Assembly (NCBI GenBank): GCA_947568835.1
Contig: OX387609.1
Coordinates: 1,368,001 to 1,432,000, forward strand
Length of the DNA stretch: 64,000 bases
From: Protonemura montana
Taxonomy: Eukaryota > Arthropoda > Insecta > Plecoptera > Nemouridae
Direction: 5' to 3'
Positions 11,543-24,207 of the stretch are shown here, in pieces. Positions within the stretch are counted from its first letter, which is position 1. Each line of letters starts with the position of its first letter. The notes below the pieces were generated by a model that was given only the letters and a program-made list of their open reading frames with translations, did no database searches and was not told where the DNA came from. Made by a program: the position numbers and the translations under genes.

Positions 11543-12618
11543 TCGACCGCCATTTTGTCAATCTCCCGCCAATATCATCATTGCATGTCGATTGCCCGAC
11601 CTCCATCTTGTCAATCTCCCACCAATATCATCATTGCATGTCGATTGCCCGACCACCATCTTGTCCATCTCCCGCCAATATCATCATTGCATGTCGATTG
11701 CCCGACCTCCATCTTGTCAATCTCCCGCCAATATCATCATTGCATGTCGATTGCCCGACCTCCATCTTGTCAATCTCCCACCAATATCATCATTGCATGT
11801 CGATTGCCCGACCTCCATCTTGTCAATCTCCCGCCAATATCATCATTGCATGTCGATTGCCCGACCTCCATCTTGTCAATCTCCCACCAATATCATCATT
11901 GCATGTCGATTGCCCGACCTCGCATCTTGTCAATCTCCCACCAATATCATCATTGCATGTCGATTGCCCGACCTCCATCTTGTCAATCTCCCGCCAATAT
12001 CATCATTGCATGTCGATTGCCCGACCTCCATCTTGTCAATCTCCCACCAATATCATCATTGCATGTCGATTGCCCGACCTCCATCTTGTCCATCTCCCAC
12101 CAATATCATCATTGCATGTCGATTGCCCGACCTCCATCTTGTCAATCTCCCACCAATATCATCATTGCATGTCGATTGCCCGACCTCCATCTTGTCAATC
12201 TCCCACCAATATCATCATTGCATGTCGATTGCCCGACCTCCATCTTGTCAATCTCCCACCAATATCATCATTGCATGTCGATTGCCCGACCTCCATCTTG
12301 TACATCTCCCACCAATATCATCATTGCATGTCGATTGCCCGACCTCCATCTTGTCCATCTCCCACCAATATCATCATTGCATGTCGATTGCCCGACCTCC
12401 ATCTTGTCCATCTCCCACCAATATCATCATTGCATGTCGATTGCCCGACCTCCATCTTGTCCATCTCCCACCAATATCATCATTGCATGTCGATTGCCCG
12501 ACCTCCATCTTGTCAATCTCCCACCAATATCATCATTGCATGTCGATTGCCCGACCTCCATCTTGTCAATCTCCCGCCAATATCATCATTGCATGTCGAT
12601 TGCCCGACCTCCATCTCG
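11543..12618. repeat. 53 bp tandem array, about 20 copies
   Basis: The unit starts CGATTGCCCGACCTCCATCT and ends TCATCATTGCATGT, with 53 bp spacing (for example 11589, 11642). Variation is mainly CCCACC/CCCGCC and TCAAT/TCCAT, plus one 1 bp insertion near 11921. Since 53 is not a multiple of 3 and the unit has no stops, all three plus frames stay open for over 1 kb, giving three overlapping pseudo-proteins. Copies are highly similar, indicating recent amplification or homogenisation. Confidence 0.95.
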
Positions 12619-13919
12619 AAGCAAGTGTCACCTGTCTATAACGCGATACCATCCGAGTAATTCGACACCCGATACGTGATCGCCAACCAAGACATTACTA
12701 TTCCAGTTCTCTACGGCGCGAACGCACGTTAGAAATTGTCAAGTTGACAACGCCACCGCTAGGAGAGCTCGTGTCGACGTCGTCAAAGACTCTCTTGGGA
12801 TTAGTTTGACGGGTTTTGTCTCTATTTTTTTTTTTGGCGAGTCGACAGTTTGGCGGCTATGTCCTACTTGCTTACTCTTGAGGAAAGCGTTGTTTGGGTC
12901 TATGTGTTTTTTTTTTTAGATGCTGTTGTCGTTTGTTCTCAACTTTTTGGTATGTTCAGAGTCTTAGTGCAAGGTGGGTTAACATGGTACTTGATCGATT
13001 GTTTATGTAATGTTTGTGAACAATTGAAACTTTGTGGAAACAAAGACGTGATCTTCGAAACAAAGTATGATCGGCTTGGCTTGTGCTTGAAATTCAACTG
13101 CGGCCTTCAGCTCTAATAGAAATCAAAGTTTTGCATTTATCAATTTAGTTTTAAGCAAATTTTATATGTTTTATTTCATAAATTAAGCAAAGAAGGCCTC
13201 TGAAATAACGCTGATCAAATTCTGCTTTCTCTTAAGCGGAACTTCCGGAACTTCGTTTTTGCTTTCTCCAGTTTTTACTCCAAGGGCACACAAATAATTA
13301 AAACTCTAAAACCACTACAATCCATTTCAACCATTAGACTTCAAGAATAATATCTTGGTCTTGTGCTTTGGAGATCCGTCAACGGGGTGCGTTAGCATCG
13401 CTATGAATGATACCCGATTATGACATCGCCTTTATTCTCTGGCATTACAATACACAGCACGAGTTGTCACAAGTAAATAGCTAACAACGCAATCTCTTGG
13501 GCCGGATCGGAACTAATTTAGCTTGCATTTGCGAGTATTTCACAGAATCAACTTACACCGTGGTTACATTCATTGCTATCTGTGCTCATTATGAAGAAAG
13601 CAATTAATTAAAGATAAGATACATTAATTAAAATACTAAATTATATAATAAATTACACGATCTGTTTTGATTGAATTAAAAAAAAAAATATATAGATTTA
13701 CTAAAATTAACAGATAACGTATGTATGTAAATTATGTATCGGCGATTACTTGCTGAAAGTGGAGCTCAGACCTAAATTCTAGAACATTTGCCAGCGTTTG
13801 ACTGTTGTCCCAATTTCATGTCCCAATAAAGCGCTACAAACAATGACCCAAATTCACAGAATGAATCATTTCAAATCGCTGGCGTTTACATATTAGAATC
13901 AATGCGTTACATTTGCACC
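12619..13919. other. Single-copy stretch with one small unassigned open frame
   Basis: A plus-strand frame from ATG at 12859 to 13116 (about 85 residues, hydrophobic N-terminal half, several cysteines) has somewhat more coding-like composition than its surroundings. It matches nothing I recognise. It lies just 3' of a T homopolymer in a less AT-rich block (about 12640-12790). It could be an exon or chance. Confidence 0.25.
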
Positions 13920-14174
13920 ACAGTGACTTGAAGGTAGACCAAGCAGTGGCGTACACAGTGAACTGAAGGTAGACCAAGCAGTGGCGTACACAGTGAACTG
14001 AAGGGAAACCAAGCAGTGGCGTACACAGTGAACTGAAGGGAAACCAAGCAGTGGCGTACACAGTGAACTGAAGGGAAACCAAGCAGTGGCGTACACAATG
14101 AACTGAAGGTAGACCAAGCAGTGGCGTACACAATGAACTGAAGGTAGACCAAGCAGTGGCGTACACGGTGAACA
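13920..14174. repeat. 35 bp tandem array, 7 copies
   Basis: The unit reads GAAGGTAGACCAAGCAGTGG, then CGTACACAGTGAACT, with 35 bp spacing (for example 13930 and 13965). GGTAGACC and GGGAAACC variants are grouped in runs (outer versus central copies), which indicates block duplication. Open frames on the minus strand across it are repeat artefacts. Confidence 0.92.
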
Positions 14175-14663
14175 CTATGCGCCGCGATTGCATGTGAAAC
14201 TTTCCCTATAAAGAATGTGTCGTTCCCACACGCATCGACCTTTTGTTGGGACCCAGTGAATGGCTGAATGTTGTTTGACAACAATGTATTGTCTGGGCAA
14301 ACAATGCAAAGAGAAAACAAAAACAGTAACTCATTTTTAGGCCGGTTATTAATAGTCGATTTTCAATGTGATTTTATGTGCGTGATTTTGTTTTGGATAT
14401 GTGTAAACAACAACTGTCGGGCAATCACGTTTGATTGATACATGGTTTCTAGAAGTATTTTATTGTAAAGAACTTGAATATTTAGAATTTCTAGAAATAT
14501 ACTTATCACTTGAGAGAAATAATTAAATACAATGTTTTTTTCCCTATGTATTTTGACTGACAGAACATAAAAAAAAAATCATGTGGGTTGCAAAGTTGGG
14601 TTAAAAACTAAATTTAGACTTCATATACGTAAATCAGATGCGCTCAGAGGTATTTTGTTGACC
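14175..14663. other. Single-copy stretch
   Basis: AT-rich; no gene or shared repeat seen. Confidence 0.4.
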
Positions 14664-14904
14664 TGTTGTGATTAACGACGCACTGTTTTGACAACTGGCC
14701 CTGCGGCACTGGTCTAATGGCGTCGGTGAATGAGTGGATGAAGATGAGGATGATGATGAACCTAACCTAGCCTAGAAGGGAGGAGGTGAAACCCGGTGCC
14801 GGCACGTAGCCTACTCCTGTCGAAGACCAAGGGGACCACCGGCTTAACGTCCCTTCCGAAGGACGGTACAACTCGAACAACAGGATTCCTCCACAAATCC
14901 ATGC
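14664..14904 (-). repeat. 5S-body element, copy 4: tail and body
   Basis: On the minus strand this is the end of the element: the unique body (GGAAGGGACGTTAAGCCGGT, GGTCCCCTTGGTCTTCGACA, GGAGTAGGCTACGTGCCGGC), a CTAGGCTAGGTTAGG stretch, CATCATCCTCATC, then CACTCATTCACCGACGCCAT, and a terminal CGTCGTTAAT. The 5' side continues into the 36 bp array instead of 5S-like units. Confidence 0.85.
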
Positions 14905-16045
14905 TGTCGAGAGGTTGATAAGCAAGGCGAGTGAAGTTGCTGTCGAGAGGTTGATAAGCAAGGCGAGTGAAGTTGGTGTCGAGAGGTTGATAAGCAAGGC
15001 GAGTGAAGTTGGTGTCGAGAGGTTGATAAGCAAGGCGAGTGAAGTTGCTGTCAAGAGGTTGATAAGCAAGGCGAGTGAAGTTTCTGTCGAGAGGTTGATA
15101 AGCAAGGCGAGTGAAGTTGCTGTCTAGAGGTTGATAAGCAAGGCGAGTGAAGTTGGTGTCAAGAGGTTGATAAGCAAGGCGAGTAAATTTGCTGCCGAGA
15201 GGTTGATAAGCAAGGCAAGTGAAGTTGCTGTCGAGAGGTTGATAAGCAAGGCGAGTGAAGTTGTTGTCGAGAGGTTGATAAGCAAGGCGAGTGAAGTTGG
15301 TGTCGAGAGGTTGATAAGCAAGGCGAGTGAAGTTGCTGTCGAGAGGTTGATAAGCAAGGCGAGTGAAGTTGGTGTCGAGAGGTTGATAAGCAAGGCGAGT
15401 GAAGTTGCTGTCGAGAGGTTGATAAGCTTGGCGAGTGAAGTTGGTGTCGAGAGGTTGATAAGCAAGGCGAGTGAAGTTGCTGTCGAGAGGTTGATAAGCT
15501 TGGCGAGTGAAGTTGCTGTCAAGAGGTTGATAAGCAAGGCGAGTGAAGTTGCTGTCGAGAGGTTGATAAGCAAGGCGAGTGAAGTTGGTGTCGAGAGGTT
15601 GATAAGCAAGGCGAGTGAAGTTGCTGTCGAGAGGTTGATAAGCAAGGCGAGTGAAGTTGCTGTCGAGAGGTTGATAAGCAAGGCGAGTGAAGTTGCTGTC
15701 GAGAGGTTGATAAGCAAGGCGAGTGAAGTTGCTGTCAAGAGGTTGATAAGTAAGGCGAGTGAAGTTGCTGTCGAGAGGTTGATAAGCAAGGCGAGTGAAG
15801 TTGCTGTCGAGAGGTTGATAAGCAAGGCGAGTGAAGTTGCTGTCTAGAGGTTGATAAGCAAGGCGAGTGAAGTTGCTGTCGAGAGGTTGATAAGCAAGGC
15901 GAGTGAAGTTGATGTCGAGAGGTTGATAAGCAAGGCGAGTGAAGTTGCTGTCGAGAGGTTGATAAGCAAGGCGAGTGAAGTTGCTGTCGAGAGGTTGATA
16001 AGCAAGGCGAGTGAAGTTGCTGTCGAGAGGTTGATAAGCAAGGCG
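14905..16045 (-). repeat. 36 bp tandem array, about 31 copies, amplified from the element body
   Basis: The unit as read on plus is GTCGAGAGGTTGATAAGCAA, then GGCGAGTGAAGTTGCT, in 36 bp steps. Normal copies of the element contain this segment once, flanked on both sides by TGCTGT; the array is that segment multiplied. The 36 bp period gives a 12-residue repeat on both strands, including a minus-strand frame of over 400 residues (LAYQPLDSNFTR-type repeat); this is a consequence of the period, not evidence of a protein. The array stops abruptly at GCAAGGCG and the 5S-like part is absent. Confidence 0.93.
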
Positions 16046-16711
16046 ATAATCTTTTATGTAAACTACCAAAGATTAAAAGAAAATGATGAAACGTTGAAGA
16101 AATATTAATGTATACTCTGTTCTTTATAAAGATGTTCTTGATGGCAGTTCTTGAGTTCTAACTTTGGCTCACTTGATCTAAACCGTCTCTTGCCCGACTA
16201 GATTCTGTGCGGTGTTGAAAATCAAACAATCAGCTGATTTTGAAGCTAACACTTGCTGATTCCAAAGCACACTGAACGAGCTCAACGTTCAACTTAATTA
16301 AAAACATCAAGTTCACGTTTATTAAAAGAAAGATTAATATGACGTCATTTGTAATTAGCTGCTCGGAGAGGGTTGGGAAAAATTAAACTCGACTTGGCCA
16401 AGTTTTCAATTGACTTTAAGAGTAAAATGGTACGCTTTCTCCGAGTGAATTACGTGGGGCAGGACTGGGAAATGGGTCGGTTTCATTTTTGAGTGCGATT
16501 TAAATGGAGAGGTTGAAACGGTTGGAGTTTGGAAGTCGATTTATTTATAGATTTTTTCTGACCGACTTCCTATTGAAGTTGATTCTTGAAATAATATTGA
16601 TGCATTTACAAGTGTTTTTGCTGTTCAAATATCAAACGTGCGATAATAAATGAAATTCACCGAATTTGAAAGGAAATGTCAAGAATTTGTCTACAAAAAG
16701 CATGCCAAATT
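16046..16711. other. Single-copy stretch
   Basis: No gene or repeat recognised. Confidence 0.4.
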
Positions 16712-16855
16712 TTTTTTATTATTAAAAACACTATAACCGTCTCAAAAATTGATGCCCAAACGCGGACATCGTTTGGGCATCAATTTTTGAGACGGTTATA
16801 GTGTTTTTAATAATAAAAAACCCCGCGCATTGCAAGCGTTTGAAATTTAAATAAG
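16712..16855. repeat. Fold-back element with perfect 51 bp inverted arms (copy 1)
   Basis: Arms at 16712-16762 and 16770-16820 are perfect reverse complements, separated by 7 bp. Each arm is the 3' end of the tRNA-derived SINE (GTTTGGGCATCAATTTTTGA, GACGGTTATAGTG, TTTTTAATAATAAAA). The flank CCCCGCGCATTGCAAGCG, then TTTG and AATTTAAATAAGA, is shared with the second copy at 29.4 kb, which is in opposite orientation. The palindrome plus flank therefore looks like a family in its own right. Confidence 0.92.
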
Positions 16856-19417
16856 AGTTCATCCAAATAAAAGCATGCCAAATTTCCAAAATTTTCAGTT
16901 TTGATAATGATTCAGCGAAATGGAACCGATGGATTTCATTTTGCCCAATATCTGGTTGGTGGTTTTTGTCAAAAATACCACAACTTTTATTGCCTATAAT
17001 TACGAATTCACCTTTGAAGCGAATGATTTCCAGCATTACTCTTGCGAATCCGTTTCATCCGACTGTTTGAAAACAATTAAATCTAATTAATTAAAATCAA
17101 CATAATTAGTAATTAGCAGGGGCTGGGTAACAAGCACGCGACCTGAACTGTAAATCAACAAGCAGAACTGCGATCCAGCAATGTTTGTCATGTACTATTA
17201 GTGAAACGTACAGAGGAAATAATTAAACACAAATGTTTATTATTTCGCTTGTAGTAAATTACGGAATTCTTCAAAACCGAGGCGTGCATCAATCGTAGCG
17301 TGAATTTTCGAATGTGCAAAAAAAAATACTGTACTATTTTGAATGCATTTCCCGGATACTTTGAAATATTCAGATAATAAATCATTTTGGCTGGAACTAT
17401 TACATACGAATAATGAGTTGGTATCAATGTTGTGTTTATTGTGTGTTGGCAGCCCTGTTTTTGGTTGGATATTAGTCGATTTGAGTTATATTATGATAGC
17501 TATGGTTTTGGGGAGAAGGGCAGAGGTCCAAAGGTGCTAAAAAAAGGCGTTTGAGGGGCTTTTTTCAGATGTAAGCAAATTTATAGCTACATTTTTATTT
17601 AGTTTAATACTTGAGAATTGCTAGAAAAACCAAGACTTAATATTGTTTCTCCAACAATGACTGTGCCTAGACTGCTTGCTGTTTAACTCATTGGTTAGTC
17701 AACTCTCGGCCCTAAGCTTCATGGGGCACCCTATGCCCTGGTACACACACACTTTACAAAATTTACATTTTTCAAAAACTTCTCAAATCTGCATATTCAG
17801 AGTATTTTTCTATCCAAGGTAAAAATGGTTAACCGCTTTGTCAGCCTCTAAGTACTTCGTTGGAAATACGTTCTAAGCAAACACTTTACTTGCCACAAGG
17901 CATAACATATACTTAAGTTGTCACCGACTTCAAGGAAGGTGTCTAGCCACCGTCACCTCATCCGGGCAAATAGTTGAACGACCACAACAAGGCCCCGAGA
18001 CTCAAGCAAGGAGAATGTTGTTCACTCACGAAACCAGATAGTTAGAAACCAGAACTGCACTCAGATCGTCTCGGTGCATCTCAGAAGTTTGAAAACTATG
18101 ACAATCTCACTTTGGGAAACCAGTTTTGACACATTGTTTAAAGTTGTACTGGTTGAAAACGAAGCCGAGATTGAAAACTTCTTATAAACTCTAAAAATAC
18201 AATTGATTTTACATTTTAAAATACGGTTTTTAAAGAGGGATACATAAGCATTATTATTGGTTGTAGAGACTTGCAAATTTCAACTGTATTCTTCTCGTCT
18301 AAAAGCTAAAACAGTTTGGAACTCATCTGACAGGTGGCGTTATTTGCAATTTAGTCTTGTCTAGGTCTTACTGCAGTTTTATCTGTCACGACCTTTTCTT
18401 TATCTCTCTTTAAACTGTGTGCTAGCTCGATCAACGGAAGATTTATAATCTAATTCTAGAACGATTTCCATTGCGTTGGTGATTTAATTGAACGGAATAT
18501 CGGTGGTAAAATATACCTGCAATCCATTTAATCACTTCGTCAAATCTATAAACCTTTGTGTATTTTCTTCTGTCTTGGTTTTAAATCAAAGACATTTGAT
18601 ATCCGAACAAAATGTCCGTATTTTTTACAATTGGAAACAAAATGTTCCTTCGTCTATTTAAATCTTAAAGTACAATATTTTTATTTGTTTATGAAAATGA
18701 TTTAAATGCATTTGGTAATGAATGGTTAAAATTCACGTGATCCGGCAAATAAGGGCAATTTAAAGTCAACTTTCAGCAAATGTATGTAGCAACATTTTGT
18801 AGTACAAGCAATTTACTATTGTAATTTGACGTGGGAGAAATCACCCATGAACTTATCTTACACGATTGTTGTTGTTTTTCTTTGATAACTTTCCTCTCGA
18901 AGAATTGCGCTCGGGAAAAGCTCATTTTCTTTATGATGCAGAAAGTGTTTGGTCGCGGAGACATCGTCAGTGCGTCTTGCTTTTCTTTTCGCCCAACATT
19001 ATATAAAAGTTTGAGTTTTATTCGCGAGTCGTAACTTTGTTTAGAGTTGCGTTTCAAAACCTAATCAAGGAGCTAGCAACATGAAATACAACATCATTAC
19101 CATGACTCCGGCTACCGGCTCCACCTCTTAGACCATTTCAAATGTACTCGTAGCACCAAACTAGGGCTTAGCAAACACAATTTAAGTTGCGTTGTAGGAT
19201 GAGTGTAGCAATATTTTGAGATGATAAAGTGTGAAGCTGATTCATTGTGGAGATCAAAGCAAAGCAGCCAAAGTTGACAAAATTAAGCCTGTGATTTGTG
19301 AATTAGAAGAGGAATAAAACATGAACGGGCACAAAGACTGCAAATCTAAATAATTTTGATGAAAAAAATATCAAACTTTTTTATAACGGTTTTTAGACTC
19401 TTTTCTATAAGGTTTTT
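16856..19417. other. Single-copy stretch with a weak promoter-like spot
   Basis: No gene identified. TATATAAAAG at about 19000 lies in a block (about 18870-19030) less AT-rich than its surroundings and open on both strands. The block at about 17880-18010 is moderately GC-rich. None of the frames here resembles a known protein. Confidence 0.3.
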
Positions 19418-19642
19418 AGAAAATACAAAATGTGTTAGTTTTTGTATTATTTATCCTGACTATTTTAGTTAAAAGAATTTAGGAAGCTTAAACTAGGCAA
19501 TTTTGTGGTTCTTTTGTTATTGGAAAATTGTCAGGACTGCTCTAACCCTTGATAAAGTAACAGGTACAAGTTACAAAACGTTGGGAAATTTAGTTGTTCT
19601 TCACTTAGCATTCAAAACCCAGTTGAAATAGTTTTTGTCAAA
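19418..19642 (+). repeat. Dispersed repeat family C, copy 1
   Basis: About 225 bp that aligns in reverse orientation with 60668-60905 and partly with 58436-58630. Shared words include TTATTGGAAAATTGTCAGGA, CAGGTACAAGTTACAAAACG, TTTAGTTGTTCTT and AATAGTTTTTGT. No coding capacity is visible; it may be a non-autonomous DNA element or a LINE/SINE 3' fragment. Confidence 0.75.
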
Positions 19643-19944
19643 CACTTTTGGTGGTACACTAACAAAATCGGAAAAGTTTCATAAATTTTGAATAGTGTTA
19701 AAACTATTTGGCCTGTTTTTTCTAAAAAATATAAGGTATCTAAGTTGAGTAGGTTCACAAGAACGTGCTGTGCAAATTTTGTTTCTGTCGAATTAGACGT
19801 TTGGTAGCAAGAGTGCAAACAAAAACACGAACAAAACACACAAGTGATTTTTTTGGGTAATTGAAATTGAAGATGTGGCTTCTCTCGCTAAGCTCATTCA
19901 TGATAAACTTTACCTTTATCATGACTGTAGCTCTACTGGCTAAC
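19643..19944. other. Single-copy stretch
   Basis: AT-rich; nothing recognised. Confidence 0.4.
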
Positions 19945-20030
19945 TTTATCCAATACCTTCATTCAATACCTTCATCCAATACCTTCATCCAATACCTTTC
20001 TCCAATACCGCTATCCAATACCTTTAGCCA
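19945..20030. repeat. Short 13 bp tandem repeat (ATCCAATACCTTC)n
   Basis: About six imperfect copies of a 13 bp unit, CCAATACCTTCAT and variants. Confidence 0.8.
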
Positions 20031-20814
20031 TCGCTAATCTACCCTAAAGCCAACAAAACAGCATTACTTTTGTGGTAGGGATGAAAACAGCGTTCTCCTT
20101 TCTATAAATAATTAATATTATTAAAACTGCATTAGCTCCATCCCTAGTGCTTCAGATTTTCACTAGCCTCGGTGAAAATTACCGGACATATTACTGCATA
20201 ACTTAAAAACTATGAAAAATTAAAGCATAGCAAAGCTTAAAAAGTTGCATGTCCAATGCAGTTAGTGGCTTTTCGCTCTGTAATGCATGTTATTATTATT
20301 TTCTTTTTATAATTCATAGAATATATAATAGCAGTACCTGTGCTGTTTTGTGCCCCAAGGAATCGACCTAGAGCTGTTGGTTTGGTGGTAAGATTGGTTA
20401 ATAAGTTACACCGTGGTTTAAAACGTTGGCCCAGTTTGCTTTGCCTGCGTTGCCCCACATTTTTCAAAGCTTCAAAGCTCAGATGCGGATTAACAATGTT
20501 CATTGAATTAAAATACAACTGCAAGTCGTTGCAAAGCTGCAGTTATTTTTTTAAAGAAATATTATTTTTAATTAGATATATATGTAGATAATATAATATA
20601 ATAAATAAAGAAGTTGTTTTTATGTAAAATAATCAAAATAAACACATTTTTAAATCATTTTCTAACAGCCAATTTGTAAATATTAACAAAAACCCTTGAA
20701 ATGCTTTGTGTTTTTCTAAAGCGACTCGTTTTTTTAAATAATACTATAATTAACTATTTGCAAAAAAAAAGTTTTAAACTTTCTTTTGAATGCTTAGGCT
20801 TGGTTTTACAGTTC
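20031..20814. other. Single-copy AT-rich stretch
   Basis: Contains open frames on both strands at 20237-20591, none resembling a known family. The segment from about 20560 onward is very AT-rich. Confidence 0.35.
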
Positions 20815-20915
20815 TTTTAAACTCAGAGTTAAGCTGTTGGTTGTTGCCATGGCAATTAAATTAACTCTAACTTTATCTAGGGGTTAAGAAAATTGTTATA
20901 CTGTACAGCAGTAAA
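20815..20915 (-). repeat. MITE-like fold-back family, diverged copy
   Basis: AAACTCAGAGTTAAGC, GTTGTTGCCATGGCAATT and GGGGTTAAGAAAATTGTTAT match the copy at 10437-10556 in order and spacing. Confidence 0.55.
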
Positions 20916-22424
20916 ACAACTTTTATTTTTCTAAAGTTTTCCAACTTAAAACTGTCACATTTTTCTCATAAATTACTGCTAATTTCAAATGTTATGGACG
21001 TGAAGGTTGAATGAAAAGCATTCATTAGCTAAGCAGGAATTAATTCGCTTTATAAACCAAGAAACCAGGCGCCTCCACTTCTTTGCGAGTTGAAAAACAG
21101 ATCGAAATCGTTCTAAATCTTTGGTCATTAGCCAAGAATAATATAAATATCTTATCAAGGATTGTGTTAGCAAAAAGGCAGCATGAGGCCGGGTGTGGTT
21201 TTGCATAGAAGCAATTTATCAGCCAACTCCGTCGCCGATTGGGCCCCATCGATCGCACGCAACGCCGTGCTGCGTCGGGGAGACAAATTAGACAAAATCC
21301 ATCTTCTGCTAAAGCAGGGAAAAAAACACTAAGCCGAGGGTAAAAAATGTTCCCATCATCCGCAATGATCAGTCAAATTTTATGTGCTAATTTACAGTTT
21401 CAATTTGCTGGCAATTCTGTTTCGCTAAAATTACAATACGTTCTTTTCGTGTCGGCAGATAGCAAATCTTGGATGTCATGCTTTGAAAAATGACGGCTCT
21501 CAACATAGAGTGTGGCATTCACTTATTTCTTTGCAACGGTGATTTCATCTTTTATAGGCACTGGCTTGAATTGAAATAATAGATTGTCTAGACAATTTTA
21601 CTCTATGTAAGTTTTTTCGTACTAATTTTCATAATCATGCTTCTGATATTTTTCAACAGACTTATTTTGAGGTTAAATCTGAGTGTAATGTCACAGAATG
21701 TTTATTGCTGAAGAATCCTCAAAAATAGCCATAAAAATAACATTAACTTGGCATAAAAGGTACAAATTTGCAACTCGGATTTCGTAAAAAACATAAGGAA
21801 ATAACATAAATCAAACCTAAACTTTGACAATCACAACTGTTTTGTTTACGACTCCGTTTTTTCCATAAGTCAGAGCCAATTGGGTTCAACGATTTCAAAA
21901 ACGATCCAAAATAGGTTTAGAGTTCAACGGGTTTCCCACCTTCAAGAAGTTACCAACGTATTTGATTGGCTGCTAGAAGTTATGTTCTCAACAGAAGAAT
22001 CTAAAGTACACATAATGTATTTGATGTTTACATGTCTATGTTGATTGTTAATGAGCCGTTAGTCTTGAAATTACAGGTTAAAAGAGTTCTCTGAACTTAA
22101 CATTCTAAAACAATTTACCTTCTCCCAAAGATGTAATGCGTTTATCGCACAACTTACAAAAATTTAATACAGTTTCGCAAAAAAAAAAAACTGATGTCCA
22201 AAAAGCAAAAAAAAAATACCAAAAATGTTTCGCGGAAAATCCCTTAGGAAAAGTAGAAAAATACACACACTTTCTGCATGTTTGTCGGGAAACTTTTCCT
22301 TTACACGCGTCGCTCTGTGTAATTTCCCAGAGGTGGGCGGCGCACGGCCGCTAGTTTTAGAGGAAATCATCATAAAAAAGGACAAGTTATTTTTGCGTGG
22401 TTCGCACCGCGTTTACCAGTTGCA
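20916..22424. other. Single-copy stretch
   Basis: No gene identified. A repeat-free, less AT-rich block at about 21175-21310 (containing GATTGGGCCCCATCGATCG) stands out and could be conserved regulatory DNA. A GATTGGCTGCTAG relic lies at about 21964. Confidence 0.35.
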
Positions 22425-22738
22425 AGAAATGATCATCATTGCCAAGATCCCAACCATCAAGAAATGAGCATCATTGCCAAGTTCCCAACCATCAAGAAAT
22501 GAGCATCATTGCCAAGGTCCCAACCATCAAGAAATGAGCATCATTGCCAAGATCCCAACCATCAAGAAATGAGCATCATTGCCAAGGTCCCAACCATCAA
22601 GAAATGAGCATCATTGCCAAGATCCCAACCATCAAGAAATGAGCATCATTGCCAAGATCCCAACCATCAAGAAATGAGCATCATTGCCAAGTTCCCAACC
22701 ATCAAGAAATGAGCATCATTGCCAAGGTCCCAACCCCA
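22425..22738. repeat. 35 bp tandem array, 9 copies
   Basis: The unit is GCATCATTGCCAAGGTCCCA, then ACCATCAAGAAATGA, with 35 bp spacing (22435, 22470). Variation sits mainly at one position (AAGATCC, AAGGTCC, AAGTTCC). It is unrelated in sequence to the 35 bp array at 13.9 kb. Confidence 0.92.
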
Positions 22739-24207
22739 TTATTACTTTTAGAATACTTTTAGCTTTCTGCAGAATGATATCCAAGTGTTAACAAGTTCAG
22801 CATGTTCACCTGACTTGTTCAGTTTTACGTTATTAAATTGATAGATTCGATGATTTCTGAAGTTTAACGACGCACTGTTTTAACGACGGCTCATATATTA
22901 TGTAAGTTTTAGCTATTCTAATGGAAAACCAAGCGGCTATAGCATTTTTTTCCATATAATTTCAGAGCTTGGTTAAATTTTTACTTGTTTGGGTCGCTTC
23001 CTATTCTGTCTCTTGTGCTCTCAGAAAAATCGCAGAGGTTAATGACAAGAGAGATTTAAGTTGTAAGCTCAAAGTAAGCTTCGAAGGTTTTTGTTCATCA
23101 AAAGTGTCTCTCGACTTACGCCTTGTAATTACAAATACAAACGATTAATGATTGGTTGCTTGCCAAAGCTTCCTGATTTGAAAATCCACTTCCATCCTCG
23201 TTGAAATTCTAATCTGCGATTATCATAAAGCGAGGCGAGTTGAGATCGGATGTGTGGTTTATGAAATTGTAAGAAACTCGGGCAACTTTCAAGCTAAGAC
23301 CGAGGTTATTAATGCAGAAAAGTTGCCAGGTTTTAATACGACTTGGCTGCGAACATTGCGAATCTGAAATGCATTTTCATTTATTTTCCATTTACTTTCA
23401 AGCTCGTTACAGGATTGACCCACGAGACTGTGATGTTTTTTTTGTTGCTCACGAAATCATTCAACGGTTGAGACCAAAATATATTAGTTTTAAATTAAAA
23501 GCAAAATATGGAAAATTTAATTAAACATCTATATTTTTTTCATTTAAGACCCAGTTTTACCATAACAAATAAAATAACAAAAAAACTGAAGTATTTTAAA
23601 AGTATTTCTGTTGATATGAAAATTGTACAGAGCTGACTTTTAATTGAGCATTGATATTTGCAATTCCTGGACGTAGAATGCGTACAAATGAGTTTATTCT
23701 CTTTTAATTACTGCACTTTAAAGTATTTTTTATTCCAAAAGCTAAATCTTGCCATTGAAACAAACAACAATAGAGAGAGATTCAGTGACATCATTTATAA
23801 TTCCTTTAGAACATAATTGTCTCTTTCTTTTCGTACAGTAAGTACACACTTGAAAAACTCTGTACTCGTTCGTGCGCATTTTGCATTCTCTGTCAAGTTT
23901 CAACAGGTGAACAAAATACTGTCGCCCGCACAGACTTCATCTGGTGCTCAAGAGATGGCGCAGTGAACATAAGATGTCGGCCATTAATACAAGAAATACA
24001 TCCAACAGACAGATAATATTAACACGAGAAACTCCAACCTTTCCCTCAAAAAAATAAAAGGGCAGGCATATGAAATCCTGAGCTCGTGACTTTTTAAAGG
24101 TTGCAATTTCTTAGTTCAGTCAGACAAGACAATTCTTCTCCACAAAAATATGTTTTGTTGTAGCCTGGTTTTATTTTTTAGGTTATGAAATTTAATTGAA
24201 AACTCAC
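22739..24207. other. Single-copy stretch with a tail remnant of the 5S-body element
   Basis: At about 22858-22888, AAGTTTAACGACGCACTGTT, then TTAACGAC, matches the terminal tail of the 5S-body element (minus orientation) without any body. The rest is AT-rich without a recognised gene. Confidence 0.45.

Noticed and set aside
12850-13116. Small hydrophobic protein gene
   Set aside because: The predicted start is TTG unless taken from ATG at 12859. No family is recognised and no splice or transcript evidence is available; kept only as a note in the stretch description.
14762-16069. Minus-strand open frame of over 400 residues with a 12-residue repeat (LAYQPLDSNFTR type)
   Set aside because: It is the 36 bp array of the 5S-body element. 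The period keeps several frames open on both strands, and variants fall at random codon positions.
22858-22888. Telomere-like or satellite motif TTAACGACGCACTGTTTTAACGAC
   Set aside because: It matches the terminal tail of the 5S-body element, so it is a short remnant of that family.
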